Assembly: GCA_026003395.1 (NCBI GenBank)
Contig: BPHE01000001.1
Location: forward strand, 269,508 to 333,507
Reading direction: 5' to 3'
Origin: Vicingaceae bacterium
GTDB taxonomy: Bacteria; Bacteroidota; Bacteroidia; Flavobacteriales_E; Vicingaceae
Length of the DNA: 64,000 nucleotides
The stretch's first letter is position 1, and every line of letters starts with the position of its first letter. The notes under the pieces were generated by a model that was given only the letters and a program-made list of their open reading frames with translations, had not been told where the DNA came from and did not search any database. Shown here piece after piece: positions 8,609 through 18,032 of the stretch. The position numbers and the translations under genes were made by a program.

Positions 8609-10474
8609 CTAATTTTGTTGTAATTGTTTGTTCATTTCATCAAAAACTTTATCACCCCGCAAAATCCGGAAACGTTCACGGGCCTCAGGAACAAATACAG
8701 ACATCGGATACTCCGAAAATAATTTTTTGTAAAACTCCATTGCCTTTTCTGTATTGCCCAGTTTTTCATACAAACGGGCGATCTCCCACACAGCATTATC
8801 TGCCGTAATTTCATAAGGATATAATGTTATAACCTTTTGATAATAGTGCAAAGCACTGTCTACCAGATTCATTTGGCTATATATACGGGCTTTTTCAAGA
8901 TAAGCTTCATCAGTTAAAATATGTCCCATATAATTTTCCAGTATTGTATCAAGCATGGCTAAACTTTCCCTGTATTTGAGTTTATTTTTCAGAAAAAGTG
9001 ACTGCGCATAAATAAATAAAGGCGTGGTATTCGAATCAAGCGATAAATTTTCTTGAATCAACATAGACAATTCCATGGCATCATTGCTAATTAATTCCGA
9101 AGTGGCTGCTTTTAAAACATCCAATTGGGTTTTGGCCCAAATAAAATCACCGGCATAAAATGCAATCATGGCATTTTTAAATTTGGCTTCATCTGCCAGC
9201 GATTCTTGTTTGAAATCCTTTTCTATCTGCGAATATAGCAGTGATGCCTCCCACATATCGTCAAAATATAGATATATATCGGCCAAATACATTTTTACGG
9301 TTGCTTTGGCAAAAGGATTGATAAACGCTTTTTTCATGTATTCTTGTAGAAAAGCAATAGCTTCTTTGGGTTGTCCGGAATAAAAAGCCAAAAATTCCGC
9401 ATATTTTATGGCGAATTCTGCCGGCAAACGTTCATATCCTGTCTCTTGCATCAACTGCCTGAAATCTTCTTTGAGTTCGGCAATGGGCTGATTTGAAATA
9501 TTGCCAGAATGCTTCAATTGCTCAAATGATGCCTGAATCAATAAAAACCGGGCCGAAATGTAATTTGGGTTATCCGAACCTTTATTAACGACATATCGGA
9601 ATGCATCTTTGGCAATTTCAAAACGATTGTTCTCTATGGCTATTTGTCCGATTGACATAATGCGGTTGCCGGGTTCTTTCAATCTCTTGTCAAGTGCTTT
9701 GGCTTGTAATAGGGCCATATCATATTTACCTGTTTGTAAATAATTCCAAATCAGCATTTCGGAAAAAACTGTCAAATCAGGATATTTCTGAATATAATCT
9801 ATCAACGATGATTCAATGGCTTGTTGCACTTGTCCGGCGTCATTTGATATTATTACGGCATTTTCCAGCTGACTTTGAACTGACTGAGCGAAACTTTCGT
9901 GAATCAACAGAAGGTCCAGATATTCCTTGACCATAGCCGGATAATTTTTTTGATAGAAATAAAGTTGGGCAAAATAGTTATTCAGCAGATATTGGTCTTT
10001 TCCCAGTATTTTCCTTCCTTTTTCCAGAGTTTTCAAGGCATAATCAAACTCTTTTATATTAACAAATTCCTGGTAGAGTTTAATCACTTCTTGTTGTAAT
10101 GGCAGCATTTTTTTAATGGCCTCTTCAAAAAATTCTTTTGATTTCTCGTGTTTTTCACTGTTCAACCAAGCTTTCCCGGCTTCAACCAAATAGGTGGTTT
10201 CACCGGTCAATTTATACTGCTTTAAAGCAAGTTTTTCGGCATTTTGACGTTTATCCAAACCAATATAACAATCAAACAATAGTTTAAAATAGGTATGTAC
10301 AGGATTTTTTTGATATAATTTTTCACAATAATCCAGGGCTTTTTCAAATTCTCCTTGTTTTATGTATTCGCGCGCCAATTGTTCTTCTTGTGTCTGGGCA
10401 AATACAGACCTAATAGTCAAGAAAAATATCGGGATAATCAAAAACTTAATCCAATATGTGAATGACTGCTTCAA
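8609..10474 (-). CDS. TPR-repeat periplasmic/outer membrane protein
   Basis: About 621 residues. A signal peptide (hydrophobic LIIPIFFLTI, cleavage after VFAQ) is followed by a long run of TPR-type helical pairs: EYIKQGEFEKALDYCEKLY at the start, KYDMALLQAKALD in the middle and DSALHYYQKVITLYP plus NTEKAMEFYKKLFSEYP at the end. TPRs mediate protein-protein contacts; similar proteins in Bacteroidota are usually annotated only as tetratricopeptide proteins. No ATG precedes the signal peptide in frame: TTG codons at 10474 and 10525 are the possible starts, and 10474 gives a normal-length signal peptide. The gene follows yidC by under 100 bases and precedes the DUF4286 gene, so a three-gene unit is plausible. 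Confidence 0.82.
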   Translation of the reverse strand: MKQSFTYWIKFLIIPIFFLTIRSVFAQTQEEQLAREYIKQGEFEKALDYCEKLYQKNPVHTYFKLLFDCYIGLDKRQNAEKLALKQYKLTGETTYLVEAGKAWLNSEKHEKSKEFFEEAIKKMLPLQQEVIKLYQEFVNIKEFDYALKTLEKGRKILGKDQYLLNNYFAQLYFYQKNYPAMVKEYLDLLLIHESFAQSVQSQLENAVIISNDAGQVQQAIESSLIDYIQKYPDLTVFSEMLIWNYLQTGKYDMALLQAKALDKRLKEPGNRIMSIGQIAIENNRFEIAKDAFRYVVNKGSDNPNYISARFLLIQASFEQLKHSGNISNQPIAELKEDFRQLMQETGYERLPAEFAIKYAEFLAFYSGQPKEAIAFLQEYMKKAFINPFAKATVKMYLADIYLYFDDMWEASLLYSQIEKDFKQESLADEAKFKNAMIAFYAGDFIWAKTQLDVLKAATSELISNDAMELSMLIQENLSLDSNTTPLFIYAQSLFLKNKLKYRESLAMLDTILENYMGHILTDEAYLEKARIYSQMNLVDSALHYYQKVITLYPYEITADNAVWEIARLYEKLGNTEKAMEFYKKLFSEYPMSVFVPEARERFRILRGDKVFDEMNKQLQQN

Positions 10475-10563
10475 TGAAAATGGAAAATAAGATAATCTAA
10501 GCGAATTTAAACAATTTATCAGCAAGTTGTTCTATGTAGCAATAAAAGAAAGTTAAACAAATT

Positions 10564-12489
10564 TTATTTTTTTCGTTGTTGTTCTCTTTGTTTAGCCAAT
10601 TCTTCCAAGCGTTTTTGCCAGGAAGATTTTTTGACCGGACGTTTTTTATTTTCTTCAATTTTCCGCCGGATGGATTCTTCATTCACGACCCATTTTCTAA
10701 TTATCACTGTTTGCAAGATAGAAGTTACGTTGGCAATAAAGTAATAGTAATTTAATCCGGCCGGAAAATTGTTAAAGAAAAACAACATCATCACGGGCAT
10801 GATATACATCATAATTTTCATTTGTTGGGCCATGATATCGTTGGTGCCGGTATCCATCTGTGATGAATTTACTTTGGTATAAAAATAAATGGATAATGCC
10901 ATCAAAATCGTAAACAAGCTGATATGATCTCCATAAAATGGTATATTAAATGGCAAATCATATATCGAGTCATAGGTAGAAAGGTCATCTGCCCATAAGA
11001 ATTTTTCTTGCCTCAACTCGATGGAAGCAGGGAAAAAGCGGAACATCGCATACAAAATGGGCAATTGAAGCAGCATAGGAATACATCCGGCAAAGGGGTT
11101 TACTCCTGTTCTTCTATATAACTCCATAATGGCCTGTTGTTTTTTCATCGGGTCTTTTTCATATTTTTGATTAATTTCTTGAATTTCCGGTTTAATAACC
11201 CTCATTTTCGCTGCGGACACATAATTACGGTAAGTGATAGGAAATAAGATGGTTTTAATGATTAGCGTCAGGATTAAAATAATAATTCCGTAATTAAGAT
11301 GAAATGATTCCAAAAAATTAAAAATGGGAATCACCAGGAATCTGTTTACCCACCCGATAATTGCCCAACCTAAAGGAATAATTCTTTCAAACTCATAACC
11401 ATATTTTTTTAATGTTTGAAAATGATTAGGACCGAAATAAATTTTGGTTTCAAATACATCTTGGGCATTTTTTATCTCTTTTGTAAGTTGAAAACCCATT
11501 TTTTTTGCATAAATTGAATTTTCTTCGTGAATCACAAACAACCGGCTGTCATATTTGTCAAAATAATTTTCGTCTAAAAAAATTACAGAAAAAAACTGGT
11601 CTTTAATTGCCACCCATTGAACCGAAGCATCAGGGCTTTCGTCTTCTGAAGATGTTTCGGATAAATAATCCACATCTTCTCCTTTATATTTAAAATAGAT
11701 GGTAGAAGCCATTTGTTGATTTTTCAGATATTTTTCCTTGGGAGTAATCGCCGAATAGTTGGTCAAGTATATATAGGGTGCGCGGCTATCAAGCAGTTTT
11801 TGCCAGTCGGATGTTTTCACACGGCTTTCGATCATATAGTCATTCCCTTTGATCGTGTATGTCCATTCAAGGGTTTCGCCTTTAGCATTTTTTGCTTTGA
11901 AAGTAATATCTTTTTGCATATTGCCTGACAACAAGATGCTGTCAACCGATGGTTCAAAATACAAATCGGCCGTGTGAATTTCTTTGCCTTCGGACGTGAA
12001 AAAATACATTTCGGTGAGCGAAGAATCGGGATCATAAATGACCAGCGGATCGCCATAATAGGTCTGATACTCTTTCAAAATGACTTTTTTAGGATAAGCG
12101 CCCTTTGTTGTGAAATAAATTATCATTTTGTCATTTTCGACCTTAATCAGACGTTCCTGCCCTTCGACAAGATTATAGAAAGCACCCCAAATTGTCTTTT
12201 TTCTTGTCAATTCTTGCAACATTACCAAAGAATCGGCCTGTTTGACACTGTCAGATTCAACGGTCAATTGAGCAAGAGAATCGATGGATTGCTGAAGTTC
12301 TGTGGCAGAAACAACAGGTTTGATTGTGTCGCGAGACAATGTGTCGACGATCGGTGGCGTAATTGCGGCAATACTGTCTTGAATGGCTTTTTGGCGTCTA
12401 ATTTCTTCTTGAGTAGGTGCATTGATAATGCTAAAAACCATCACAATAGCCATAATCAAGATTAACCCTATAACAGAATTTCTGTCCAT
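10564..12489 (-). CDS. yidC: Membrane protein insertase YidC
   Basis: YidC inserts and folds inner-membrane proteins, alone or with SecYEG. The 641-residue protein has an N-terminal membrane anchor (MDRNSVIGLILIMAIVMVFSI), a large periplasmic beta-sandwich domain (about 60-360) and the conserved C-terminal insertase domain with five membrane helices (about 360-600), recognised by FPITYRNYVSAAKM, RRTGVNPFAGCIPMLLQLP, FFPASIELRQ and NNFPAGLNYYYFIANV. The tail is strongly basic (KKRPVKKSSWQKRLEELAKQ), as expected for ribosome contact. Length is typical of Bacteroidota YidC. The ATG at 12489 fits the family start. Confidence 0.96.
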   Translation of the reverse strand: MDRNSVIGLILIMAIVMVFSIINAPTQEEIRRQKAIQDSIAAITPPIVDTLSRDTIKPVVSATELQQSIDSLAQLTVESDSVKQADSLVMLQELTRKKTIWGAFYNLVEGQERLIKVENDKMIIYFTTKGAYPKKVILKEYQTYYGDPLVIYDPDSSLTEMYFFTSEGKEIHTADLYFEPSVDSILLSGNMQKDITFKAKNAKGETLEWTYTIKGNDYMIESRVKTSDWQKLLDSRAPYIYLTNYSAITPKEKYLKNQQMASTIYFKYKGEDVDYLSETSSEDESPDASVQWVAIKDQFFSVIFLDENYFDKYDSRLFVIHEENSIYAKKMGFQLTKEIKNAQDVFETKIYFGPNHFQTLKKYGYEFERIIPLGWAIIGWVNRFLVIPIFNFLESFHLNYGIIILILTLIIKTILFPITYRNYVSAAKMRVIKPEIQEINQKYEKDPMKKQQAIMELYRRTGVNPFAGCIPMLLQLPILYAMFRFFPASIELRQEKFLWADDLSTYDSIYDLPFNIPFYGDHISLFTILMALSIYFYTKVNSSQMDTGTNDIMAQQMKIMMYIMPVMMLFFFNNFPAGLNYYYFIANVTSILQTVIIRKWVVNEESIRRKIEENKKRPVKKSSWQKRLEELAKQREQQRKK

Positions 12490-12800
12490 ATCTTCTCATA
12501 AATTTTCAAGCGGCAAAGAAAAGGAATTTTAAAGGATTATTAAAAAAGTATAGAAAGGAATTTGAAAATCGGTGGAAATATTTTATCTTTTTTCACAATG
12601 TTTGGTTCAAAACACCGGAAGATTTAAAATAAAGATTTTATACTTCACAACTATTTACACTTCTATGCAAGTGCAATTATTAACAGAATTGAGCAAAAAA
12701 GAAATATTATAAGAAATTATAAAGAAGATTGACTTTACTAAGTAAATTGGGGAATCAAAGAAAATACTTCTCCTCAGTATCGAATCTTAAATACTAATAG
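12490..12800. other. Gene-free stretch between yidC and tRNA-Leu
   Basis: About 310 AT-rich bases with no convincing open frame. It must hold the yidC promoter and the 3' end of the tRNA transcript, but no exact -7 element (only a TTTCTTTG near 12520 on the minus strand) and no clear terminator hairpin were found. Confidence 0.5.
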
Positions 12801-12887
12801 TACCCGGGGCGGGACTTGAACCCGCACGGCATTTTAATTGCCACAGGATTTTAAGTCCTGCGTGTCTACCAATTCCACCACCCGGGC
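12801..12887 (-). tRNA. tRNA-Leu (TAA)
   Basis: On the minus strand an 87-base cloverleaf with a long variable arm: acceptor GCCCGGG/CCCGGGT, anticodon stem CAGGA/TCCTG with loop CTTAAAA giving anticodon TAA, a variable arm GGCAATTAAAATGCC, and T arm GCGGGTTCAAGTCCCGC. It lies 49 bases after tRNA-Gly on the same strand. Confidence 0.93.
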
Positions 12888-12936
12888 AACCACTTATCAA
12901 CAAATAAAGAACAAGGCAGGTCGCCCTGCCTGTTGG

Positions 12937-13009
12937 AGCGGAAGACGGGACTCGAACCCGCGACCCTCACCTTGGCAAGGTGATGCTCTACCAACTGAGC
13001 TACTTCCGC
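12937..13009 (-). tRNA. tRNA-Gly (GCC)
   Basis: On the minus strand a 73-base cloverleaf: acceptor GCGGAAG/CTTCCGC, D arm GCTCAGTTGGTAGAGC, anticodon stem TCACC/GGTGA with loop TTGCCAA giving anticodon GCC, and T arm GCGGGTTCGAGTCCCGT. It begins 46 bases after the mutS stop and may share its transcript. Confidence 0.93.
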
Positions 13010-13055
13010 AAAAGTGTGGGCAAATTTATAAAAAATTTTTTTTCTGCTGCAAAAT

Positions 13056-15677
13056 TTAATTTTTTATTCCTACTTTATTTTTTATGTTGTTGAGAATGAG
13101 AAGTGCTTCAACAGGTGTCAGTGTGTTGATGTCGATTTTCATAAGCTCTTCCTTTATATCTTCCAACACAGGATCATTCAATTGAAAAATACTTAACTGA
13201 AAATTTCCTGACGTCTCGACGCCTGAGCGGTCTTTGCCCGCATGCTTTTGCTCAAGTTCGTTTAAAATTTCATTGGCCCTGCGTACAACTGCTGCCGGTA
13301 TTCCGGCCATTTTTGCCACGTGTATACCAAAACTATGCTCACTACCTCCGGGTTTAATTTTATGCAGAAAAATCACTTTAGCGTTCTCTTCTTTTATGGC
13401 AATCGAATAATTTTTGATTCGTTCGAATGATTTCTCCAGCTCATTGAGCTCATGATAATGAGTGGCAAACAGCGTTTTGGCCTGTTTTCCGGGAGTATTG
13501 TGCAGATACTCGGCGATGGCACGGGCTATGCTGATACCATCAAAAGTGCTGGTACCCCTTCCAATTTCATCTAAAATAACCAAACTACGTTGTGTTACAT
13601 TATTTAAAATTCCCGCTGTTTCGATCATTTCGACCATAAATGTGGATTCACCTTTGGCAAGATTATCAGAAGCCCCAACTCTTGTAAACAATTTGTCAAT
13701 TACGCCGATTTTAGCCATCGAAGCAGGTACATAACACCCCATCTGAGCCATCAAAACTATCAGAGCATTTTGTCTGAGATATGCCGATTTACCGGACATA
13801 TTTGGGCCGGTGATAATGAGAATCTGTTGTTGTTTATTATCCAGACAAGTATCATTTGGAATGTAAGGATGTTCGATAAATTGCTCGATTACAGGATGAC
13901 GTCCGTCTTTGATATAAATTTCATACCCGTCATTCACTTCAGGTTTTACATATTTCTTATCCAATGCCAGCCATGCCGTTGATTGCGCCACATCCAGACG
14001 GGCGATTATTTGAGCATTGTTTAAAATCGCAGAAGTATAATTTTGCAGATATTCAACGAGTTGTTGATAGATTTCTTGTTCTAATAACAAAATTTTTTCT
14101 TCTGCACCCAATATTTTCGCTTCCCATTCTTTCAGCTCAGGAGTAATGTATCTTTCTGCCTGGGTTAGCGTTTGCTTTCGTTCCCAATCTGCAGGTACTT
14201 TATCTTTATGTGTATTACGGACTTCTATGTAATATCCAAACACATTGTTAAATGAAATTTTCAAATTCGGTATACCCGTACGTTTAATTTCATTTTGTTG
14301 TAATTCCGACAATTTTTGATGACTATTGCTAAGCAGCTCTCTCAATTCATCCAAACCTGCATTTACTCCTTTTGCAATAATTCCCGGCTTGTTGGTTACC
14401 GCCGGAGCATCTTCATCTATGGTCTGCAGTATTTTCCCGGCCACATCATCCAGAGGTATGATTTGTTTTAAAAGAGATTGAATACTTTCATCCGGTTGAT
14501 TGTCTTGAATGAGCTGAATTATTTCTGGAATAATATTCAAGCTATTGGCAAGTATCAATAAATCTCTTGGATTGGCTTTTTGCACGGCTACCTTTGAAGT
14601 AATCCTCTCAATATCGGCTATGCGCGATAACATCTGTCGAATTTGATTCAACATGTCAATGTTATTGTAAAAGAAAGCGACCTGATTGAGGCGTTGATTG
14701 ATTCTTTTCACATCTTTCAAAGGCAATAAGATTCTTTTCTTCAATAAACGGCTTCCCATGGGTGTCAAAGTATTGTCCATCACCGAAAATAACGAAGGAC
14801 CATTGTTGAAATTGGATTGAACCAATTCAAGATTTCTTATTGTAAAATCGTCTAACCAAACATATTCCGAATGAGGTATGATTTGCAATTGGGAAATGTG
14901 TTTCAATGAATTTTGTTGCATCATTTTCACATAATGCAGAGCAGAACCGGCCGCCATGATCATAAGAGTGTCCTCTTCTATGCCGAAACCCTTTAGAGAA
15001 GCAGTTTCAAAGTGTTTTGTCAACAAATCATAAGTATAATCATGAGTATAAATCCATTCATCTTGAAAATAGCAATAGTATTGGTCTCCAAACAACTGGT
15101 ACCATTGTTGCTTAATATCTTTGCAAAGCAAAATTTCTTTAGGTTGGTAAACTGATAGCAAATGTTTCAAGTAATCCAACGATCCGGAAGCAGTTAAAAA
15201 TTCTCCGGTAGAAACATCCAATAGGGCGATGCCGGCTGATTTTCTATCAAATACCACAGATGCAAGGAAATTGTTGGATTTGTTTTCCAAAATTTGATCG
15301 GTAAATGCCACTCCCGGAGACACCAACTCGGTGACTCCACGTTTCACAATTTTTTTGGCCATTTTCGGGTCTTCCAATTGCTCGCAAATAGCCACTCTTT
15401 GACCTGCCTTGACTAACTTAGGCAGGTAATTGTCTAATGCATGATAAGGAAATCCTGCCAGCTCAACTTCTCCGGCAGAGCCGTTATGACGTTTGGTCAA
15501 CACTATACCGAGAATTTTGGCCGTTTTAATGGCATCTTCTCCAAAAGTTTCATAAAAATCCCCTACTCTAAACAGTAAAATTGCTTCGGGATGTTTGGCC
15601 TTGATTGCAGCATATTGTTTCATTAAAGGTGTGTCGGCATTTTTTCCCGCATTTGTATGAGTATTTTTTTTGGCCAT
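13056..15677 (-). CDS. mutS: DNA mismatch repair protein MutS
   Basis: MutS recognises mismatches and small loops and, with ATP, recruits MutL. The 873-residue protein has the mismatch-contact motif F-Y-E at 41-43 (VGDFYETF), the connector and lever domains in the middle, the Walker A GPNMSGKS near 620, Walker B LVILDEIGRGTSTFDG, and the ATHYHEL signature; a helix-turn-helix dimer segment and a family-typical C-terminal tail follow (DIKEELMKIDINTLTPVEAL). The ATG at 15677 is preferred; a GTG at 15722 would add 15 residues not typical of MutS. tRNA-Gly and tRNA-Leu follow on the same strand. No mutL is in the window. Confidence 0.96.
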   Translation of the reverse strand: MAKKNTHTNAGKNADTPLMKQYAAIKAKHPEAILLFRVGDFYETFGEDAIKTAKILGIVLTKRHNGSAGEVELAGFPYHALDNYLPKLVKAGQRVAICEQLEDPKMAKKIVKRGVTELVSPGVAFTDQILENKSNNFLASVVFDRKSAGIALLDVSTGEFLTASGSLDYLKHLLSVYQPKEILLCKDIKQQWYQLFGDQYYCYFQDEWIYTHDYTYDLLTKHFETASLKGFGIEEDTLMIMAAGSALHYVKMMQQNSLKHISQLQIIPHSEYVWLDDFTIRNLELVQSNFNNGPSLFSVMDNTLTPMGSRLLKKRILLPLKDVKRINQRLNQVAFFYNNIDMLNQIRQMLSRIADIERITSKVAVQKANPRDLLILANSLNIIPEIIQLIQDNQPDESIQSLLKQIIPLDDVAGKILQTIDEDAPAVTNKPGIIAKGVNAGLDELRELLSNSHQKLSELQQNEIKRTGIPNLKISFNNVFGYYIEVRNTHKDKVPADWERKQTLTQAERYITPELKEWEAKILGAEEKILLLEQEIYQQLVEYLQNYTSAILNNAQIIARLDVAQSTAWLALDKKYVKPEVNDGYEIYIKDGRHPVIEQFIEHPYIPNDTCLDNKQQQILIITGPNMSGKSAYLRQNALIVLMAQMGCYVPASMAKIGVIDKLFTRVGASDNLAKGESTFMVEMIETAGILNNVTQRSLVILDEIGRGTSTFDGISIARAIAEYLHNTPGKQAKTLFATHYHELNELEKSFERIKNYSIAIKEENAKVIFLHKIKPGGSEHSFGIHVAKMAGIPAAVVRRANEILNELEQKHAGKDRSGVETSGNFQLSIFQLNDPVLEDIKEELMKIDINTLTPVEALLILNNIKNKVGIKN

Positions 15678-15796
15678 ATTTGTTGAACAGATTTTACCAG
15701 TGGTTAAAATTACAAAATTCACACTCTACCGTTTCATCTTTTCAAAACTTTATAGAAAGATCCGGTAAATCAAGCATGAAAATACATGGTTTCCAT

Positions 15797-15804
15797 TAAC
15801 TTTG
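15797..15804 (+). promoter_or_regulatory. -7 promoter element (TAACTTTG) for the SpoU methyltransferase gene
   Basis: Exact TAnnTTTG match. Transcription would begin near 15811, which excludes the TTG at 15812 as a practical start and favours the ATG codons at 15821 or 15827. Confidence 0.45.
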
Positions 15805-15820
15805 CAAAACATTGAACAAA

Positions 15821-16372
15821 ATGATTATGATTAGGAAACTCAAATTAGAGGAATTGAACAGAATTGATGTGGCAACCTTTAAGAAATCATCAAAAATTCC
15901 CGTCAAAATAATTTTAGAGAACATTCGCAGTCATCATAATGTGGGCTCTTTTTTTCGCACTGCCGATGCTTTCCGTATAGATGAGATAATCCTAACGGGC
16001 TTCACACCTGCGCCTCCCCACAGGGAAATCAATAAAACAGCCCTGGGATCAACAGATTCGGTTAAATGGAGGTATGTAAAGGCCCTTTCTGATATTTTAT
16101 CAGAATTCAAACCATCTGATGTAATTATAGGCATCGAACAGACCAATAAAAGCATTTCTTTAGGTGATGTTGATATAGATCAAAAGAAAACTTATTGGTT
16201 GATATTTGGCAATGAAGTGGAAGGATTGTCGGAGGTATCTTTACATCATTGCCATCAATTCATTGAAATACCGCAATTTGGCACGAAACATTCATTAAAT
16301 GTTTCGGTGTGTGGAGGAATAGTTATGTGGGAGTTTTTTAAGTTCTTTTCAAATAAAATCAATCTATCTTAA
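15821..16372 (+). CDS. SpoU/TrmH family RNA 2'-O-methyltransferase
   Basis: The 183-residue protein is a single SPOUT domain with its trefoil-knot motifs: NIRSHHNVGSFFRTADAF (motif 1, including the catalytic Arg), ILTGFTPAPPH, YWLIFGNEVEGLS (motif 2) and IPQFGTKHSLNVSVCGGIV (motif 3, binding S-adenosylmethionine). It should methylate a ribose 2'-OH of tRNA or rRNA; the exact target cannot be told, as the N-terminal RNA-binding extension of TrmH is short here. ATG codons at 15821 and 15827 are both possible starts. It is divergent from mutS and has its own promoter. Confidence 0.9.
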   Translation: MIMIRKLKLEELNRIDVATFKKSSKIPVKIILENIRSHHNVGSFFRTADAFRIDEIILTGFTPAPPHREINKTALGSTDSVKWRYVKALSDILSEFKPSDVIIGIEQTNKSISLGDVDIDQKKTYWLIFGNEVEGLSEVSLHHCHQFIEIPQFGTKHSLNVSVCGGIVMWEFFKFFSNKINLS

Positions 16373-16397
16373 ATTTATTTAAGAAATAAAATTTAAC

Positions 16398-16430
16398 AAA
16401 AAAAAACCATCAAAGCAAAAACCTTGATGG
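16398..16430 (-). terminator. Probable terminator of the 77-residue lipoprotein gene
   Basis: CCATCAA (16407-16413) pairs with TTGATGG (16424-16430); read on the minus strand the stem is followed by a run of T. It lies about 95 bases past the lipoprotein stop. Confidence 0.5.
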
Positions 16431-16523
16431 ATAACGATAAAATCAATTGGCTTAAAAATTTTATACGGAAAGTTCACATTTACTATACAACCATCCTCTT
16501 TTGCAAAAACCGGACAAATTTAA

Positions 16524-16757
16524 TCAGGAAGTTGTGCAAGCACAATTTGCGCCATATTGCTTGGCTGTCTGGTCACAATTTTTCTCATAATTATCAATAT
16601 CATCCGGAGTACCGCAAGCTTCACCAAAACTTTCGGTAGTGTCTTGTTGCGAAGTAGAACTTTTGTAAGTATACTGACAAGACGTACATTTTTTACATGC
16701 TTGTGAAAGCACCATGATTAAGGTCAATACAAATAAAAGTTTTGCTATAGTTTTCAT
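16524..16757 (-). CDS. Small Cys-rich lipoprotein
   Basis: 77 residues. A lipoprotein signal peptide ends in the lipobox LSQAC with the lipid-bearing Cys at 21. The short mature part carries six further Cys (24, 27, 48, 61, 72, 74), including CKKCTSC at the start and CAC near the end. No known domain was recognised. It resembles the other Cys-rich lipoprotein at 17786-17998 in size, acid-polar linker and terminal Cys cluster, and lies directly downstream of a thioredoxin-like membrane protein gene. It has its own -7 element at 16793. A role as a thiol-redox substrate or a metal-binding peptide is a guess. Confidence 0.72.
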   Translation of the reverse strand: MKTIAKLLFVLTLIMVLSQACKKCTSCQYTYKSSTSQQDTTESFGEACGTPDDIDNYEKNCDQTAKQYGANCACTTS

Positions 16758-16792
16758 AATTTATGGATTTTGTGGTTTAGATTTATTCAAAA

Positions 16793-16800
16793 CAAAAATA
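16793..16800 (-). promoter_or_regulatory. -7 promoter element (TATTTTTG) for the 77-residue lipoprotein gene
   Basis: Exact TAnnTTTG on the minus strand, 35 bases upstream of the ATG at 16757. Confidence 0.45.
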
Positions 16801-16811
16801 ATACCAAATTT

Positions 16812-17720
16812 TCAATGTTCCGAAAGAAATTCTTTAATTCTTTTTTCATCCAAAGTTCGATAACTATGTTTTGCCACAATTACTCCTTCATTCAAAAAGT
16901 AAATGGCGGGTAGTTGATTCCCTCCTAAAGGGAAAAAAATATCCGGAGGAACTACTTGATAAGGATATTTGTTCGATTGAGTTTCTTCCCAAAATTCATT
17001 TAACTTACCTGATGCGTCCCAAAAAATATAATAAACCGGTAATTGCAAACCACTATTTTTTTGAAACAACGTTATTTTTTTGGCTGCCATACGGCAAAAC
17101 TTACATGAAGTACTGAAAAAACAAACGATTTTTTTTCCGCTTTTCAACACTTCAGGGGTTTCTCCATTAGAAAAATTTTCAAGAATATTCACCTGCATTG
17201 GTTGATTTAATTGTGCAGGAGGAAGCTCATACATCCTGTCGGGAGCAGCATAAATCCATGGAATTGAAAAACTTAAAAAAATTAATACAACTGTAACGTA
17301 TTTAAATGCATTGTTAAGTTTAATTTCGTTTGAATTTCTTAACACAAAAAAAGTAAGAGCCATTAGGGCAATATTTTTCAATATACTTTCTAATGGTGAA
17401 AGTTTTACATATTCTCCCAAACATCCGCAATCGGCATTATTGCCCTTTGACATGAGCAAATAGAATAAAAAAATGGTCATTACCAATAAAAATGACTGGG
17501 TAAGATTATAGGTAAATTTATGAAAGAACGGTATCATAATTAAAAATCCAATACATAACTCGACAGAAATGACCAATCTCGAAATGATCTCAACCGTATT
17601 CCACGATTCTAAATGAAAATAATCTAAAATCAAGATTTTAAAACTGTCCAAACTTTCGAGTTTCAACCATGCGGATACAATAAAAAACAAGCCCAACAAA
17701 ATTCTGACAATCTTTTTCAT
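16812..17720 (-). CDS. MauE/DoxX-like membrane protein fused to a thioredoxin-like domain
   Basis: 302 residues in two parts. Residues 1-155 form a four- to five-helix membrane domain of the MauE/DoxX type, with a Cys pair in NADCGCLGEY (C98, C100) at a membrane edge. Residues 175-302 look like a thioredoxin fold: CFFSTSCKFC with a CxxC at 206-209 (plus C200), and a cis-Pro-like LPAIYFL near 270. Such fusions are thought to move electrons or form disulfides across the membrane, MauE being known from methylamine dehydrogenase maturation; the substrate here is unknown. The neighbours on both sides are tiny Cys-rich lipoproteins, which suggests, but does not show, a common thiol function. A terminator for the upstream gene sits just ahead of it. 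Confidence 0.78.
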   Translation of the reverse strand: MKKIVRILLGLFFIVSAWLKLESLDSFKILILDYFHLESWNTVEIISRLVISVELCIGFLIMIPFFHKFTYNLTQSFLLVMTIFLFYLLMSKGNNADCGCLGEYVKLSPLESILKNIALMALTFFVLRNSNEIKLNNAFKYVTVVLIFLSFSIPWIYAAPDRMYELPPAQLNQPMQVNILENFSNGETPEVLKSGKKIVCFFSTSCKFCRMAAKKITLFQKNSGLQLPVYYIFWDASGKLNEFWEETQSNKYPYQVVPPDIFFPLGGNQLPAIYFLNEGVIVAKHSYRTLDEKRIKEFLSEH

Positions 17721-17737
17721 CTTCCTAAATTATAGAT

Positions 17738-17769
17738 AAAAAAAGGGGAGATAAATCTCCCCTTTTTTT
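17738..17769 (-). terminator. Rho-independent terminator after the 70-residue lipoprotein gene
   Basis: A 14-base stem with a four-base loop (AAAAAAAGGGGAGA, loop TAAA, then its exact complement). Read on the minus strand it ends in seven T. It lies 16 bases past the stop of the 17786 gene and 17 bases before the start of the next gene. Confidence 0.85.
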
Positions 17770-17785
17770 CAAGTTTATCAAAAAA

Positions 17786-17998
17786 TTATTTCAACTCACA
17801 AGAGGTAGTACAACCTCCACTTGAGGTTTGTGATTCATCACAACGCTCTTGAGCATCTTTTTTTGTTTCTTTTTTAGTTTCTTGCACACATACCTTTCCT
17901 CCTCCACAATCAGCACAACATTCACATGTCCATTCTTTCTTGCAAGAAGTTAAAGTTGCAACAAAAGCAACTGCTGCGATAATAAATAATTTTTTCAT
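17786..17998 (-). CDS. Small Cys-rich lipoprotein
   Basis: 70 residues. The signal peptide ends in a lipobox TLTSC with lipid-bearing Cys19. Eight more Cys follow (25, 27, 28, 31, 37, 53, 63, 67), as CECCADC, KVC, ERC and a terminal CTTSC. The density of Cys suggests bound metal or several disulfides; no family was recognised. ATG at 17998 is used because the signal peptide begins there and a -7 element lies 34 bases upstream; longer starts lack support. The gene is bounded by its own promoter and terminator. It resembles the lipoprotein at 16524-16757. Confidence 0.72.
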   Translation of the reverse strand: MKKLFIIAAVAFVATLTSCKKEWTCECCADCGGGKVCVQETKKETKKDAQERCDESQTSSGGCTTSCELK

Positions 17999-18032
17999 AG
18001 TTTTAAAATTTAACAGGTTAAACAATAATTTT

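Noticed and set aside
11974..12465. A 163-codon plus-strand frame opposite yidC
   Set aside because: Antisense to a certain gene, with no recognisable domain.
12838..13059. A 73-codon plus-strand frame between yidC and mutS
   Set aside because: It runs through both tRNA genes in reverse and has no support.
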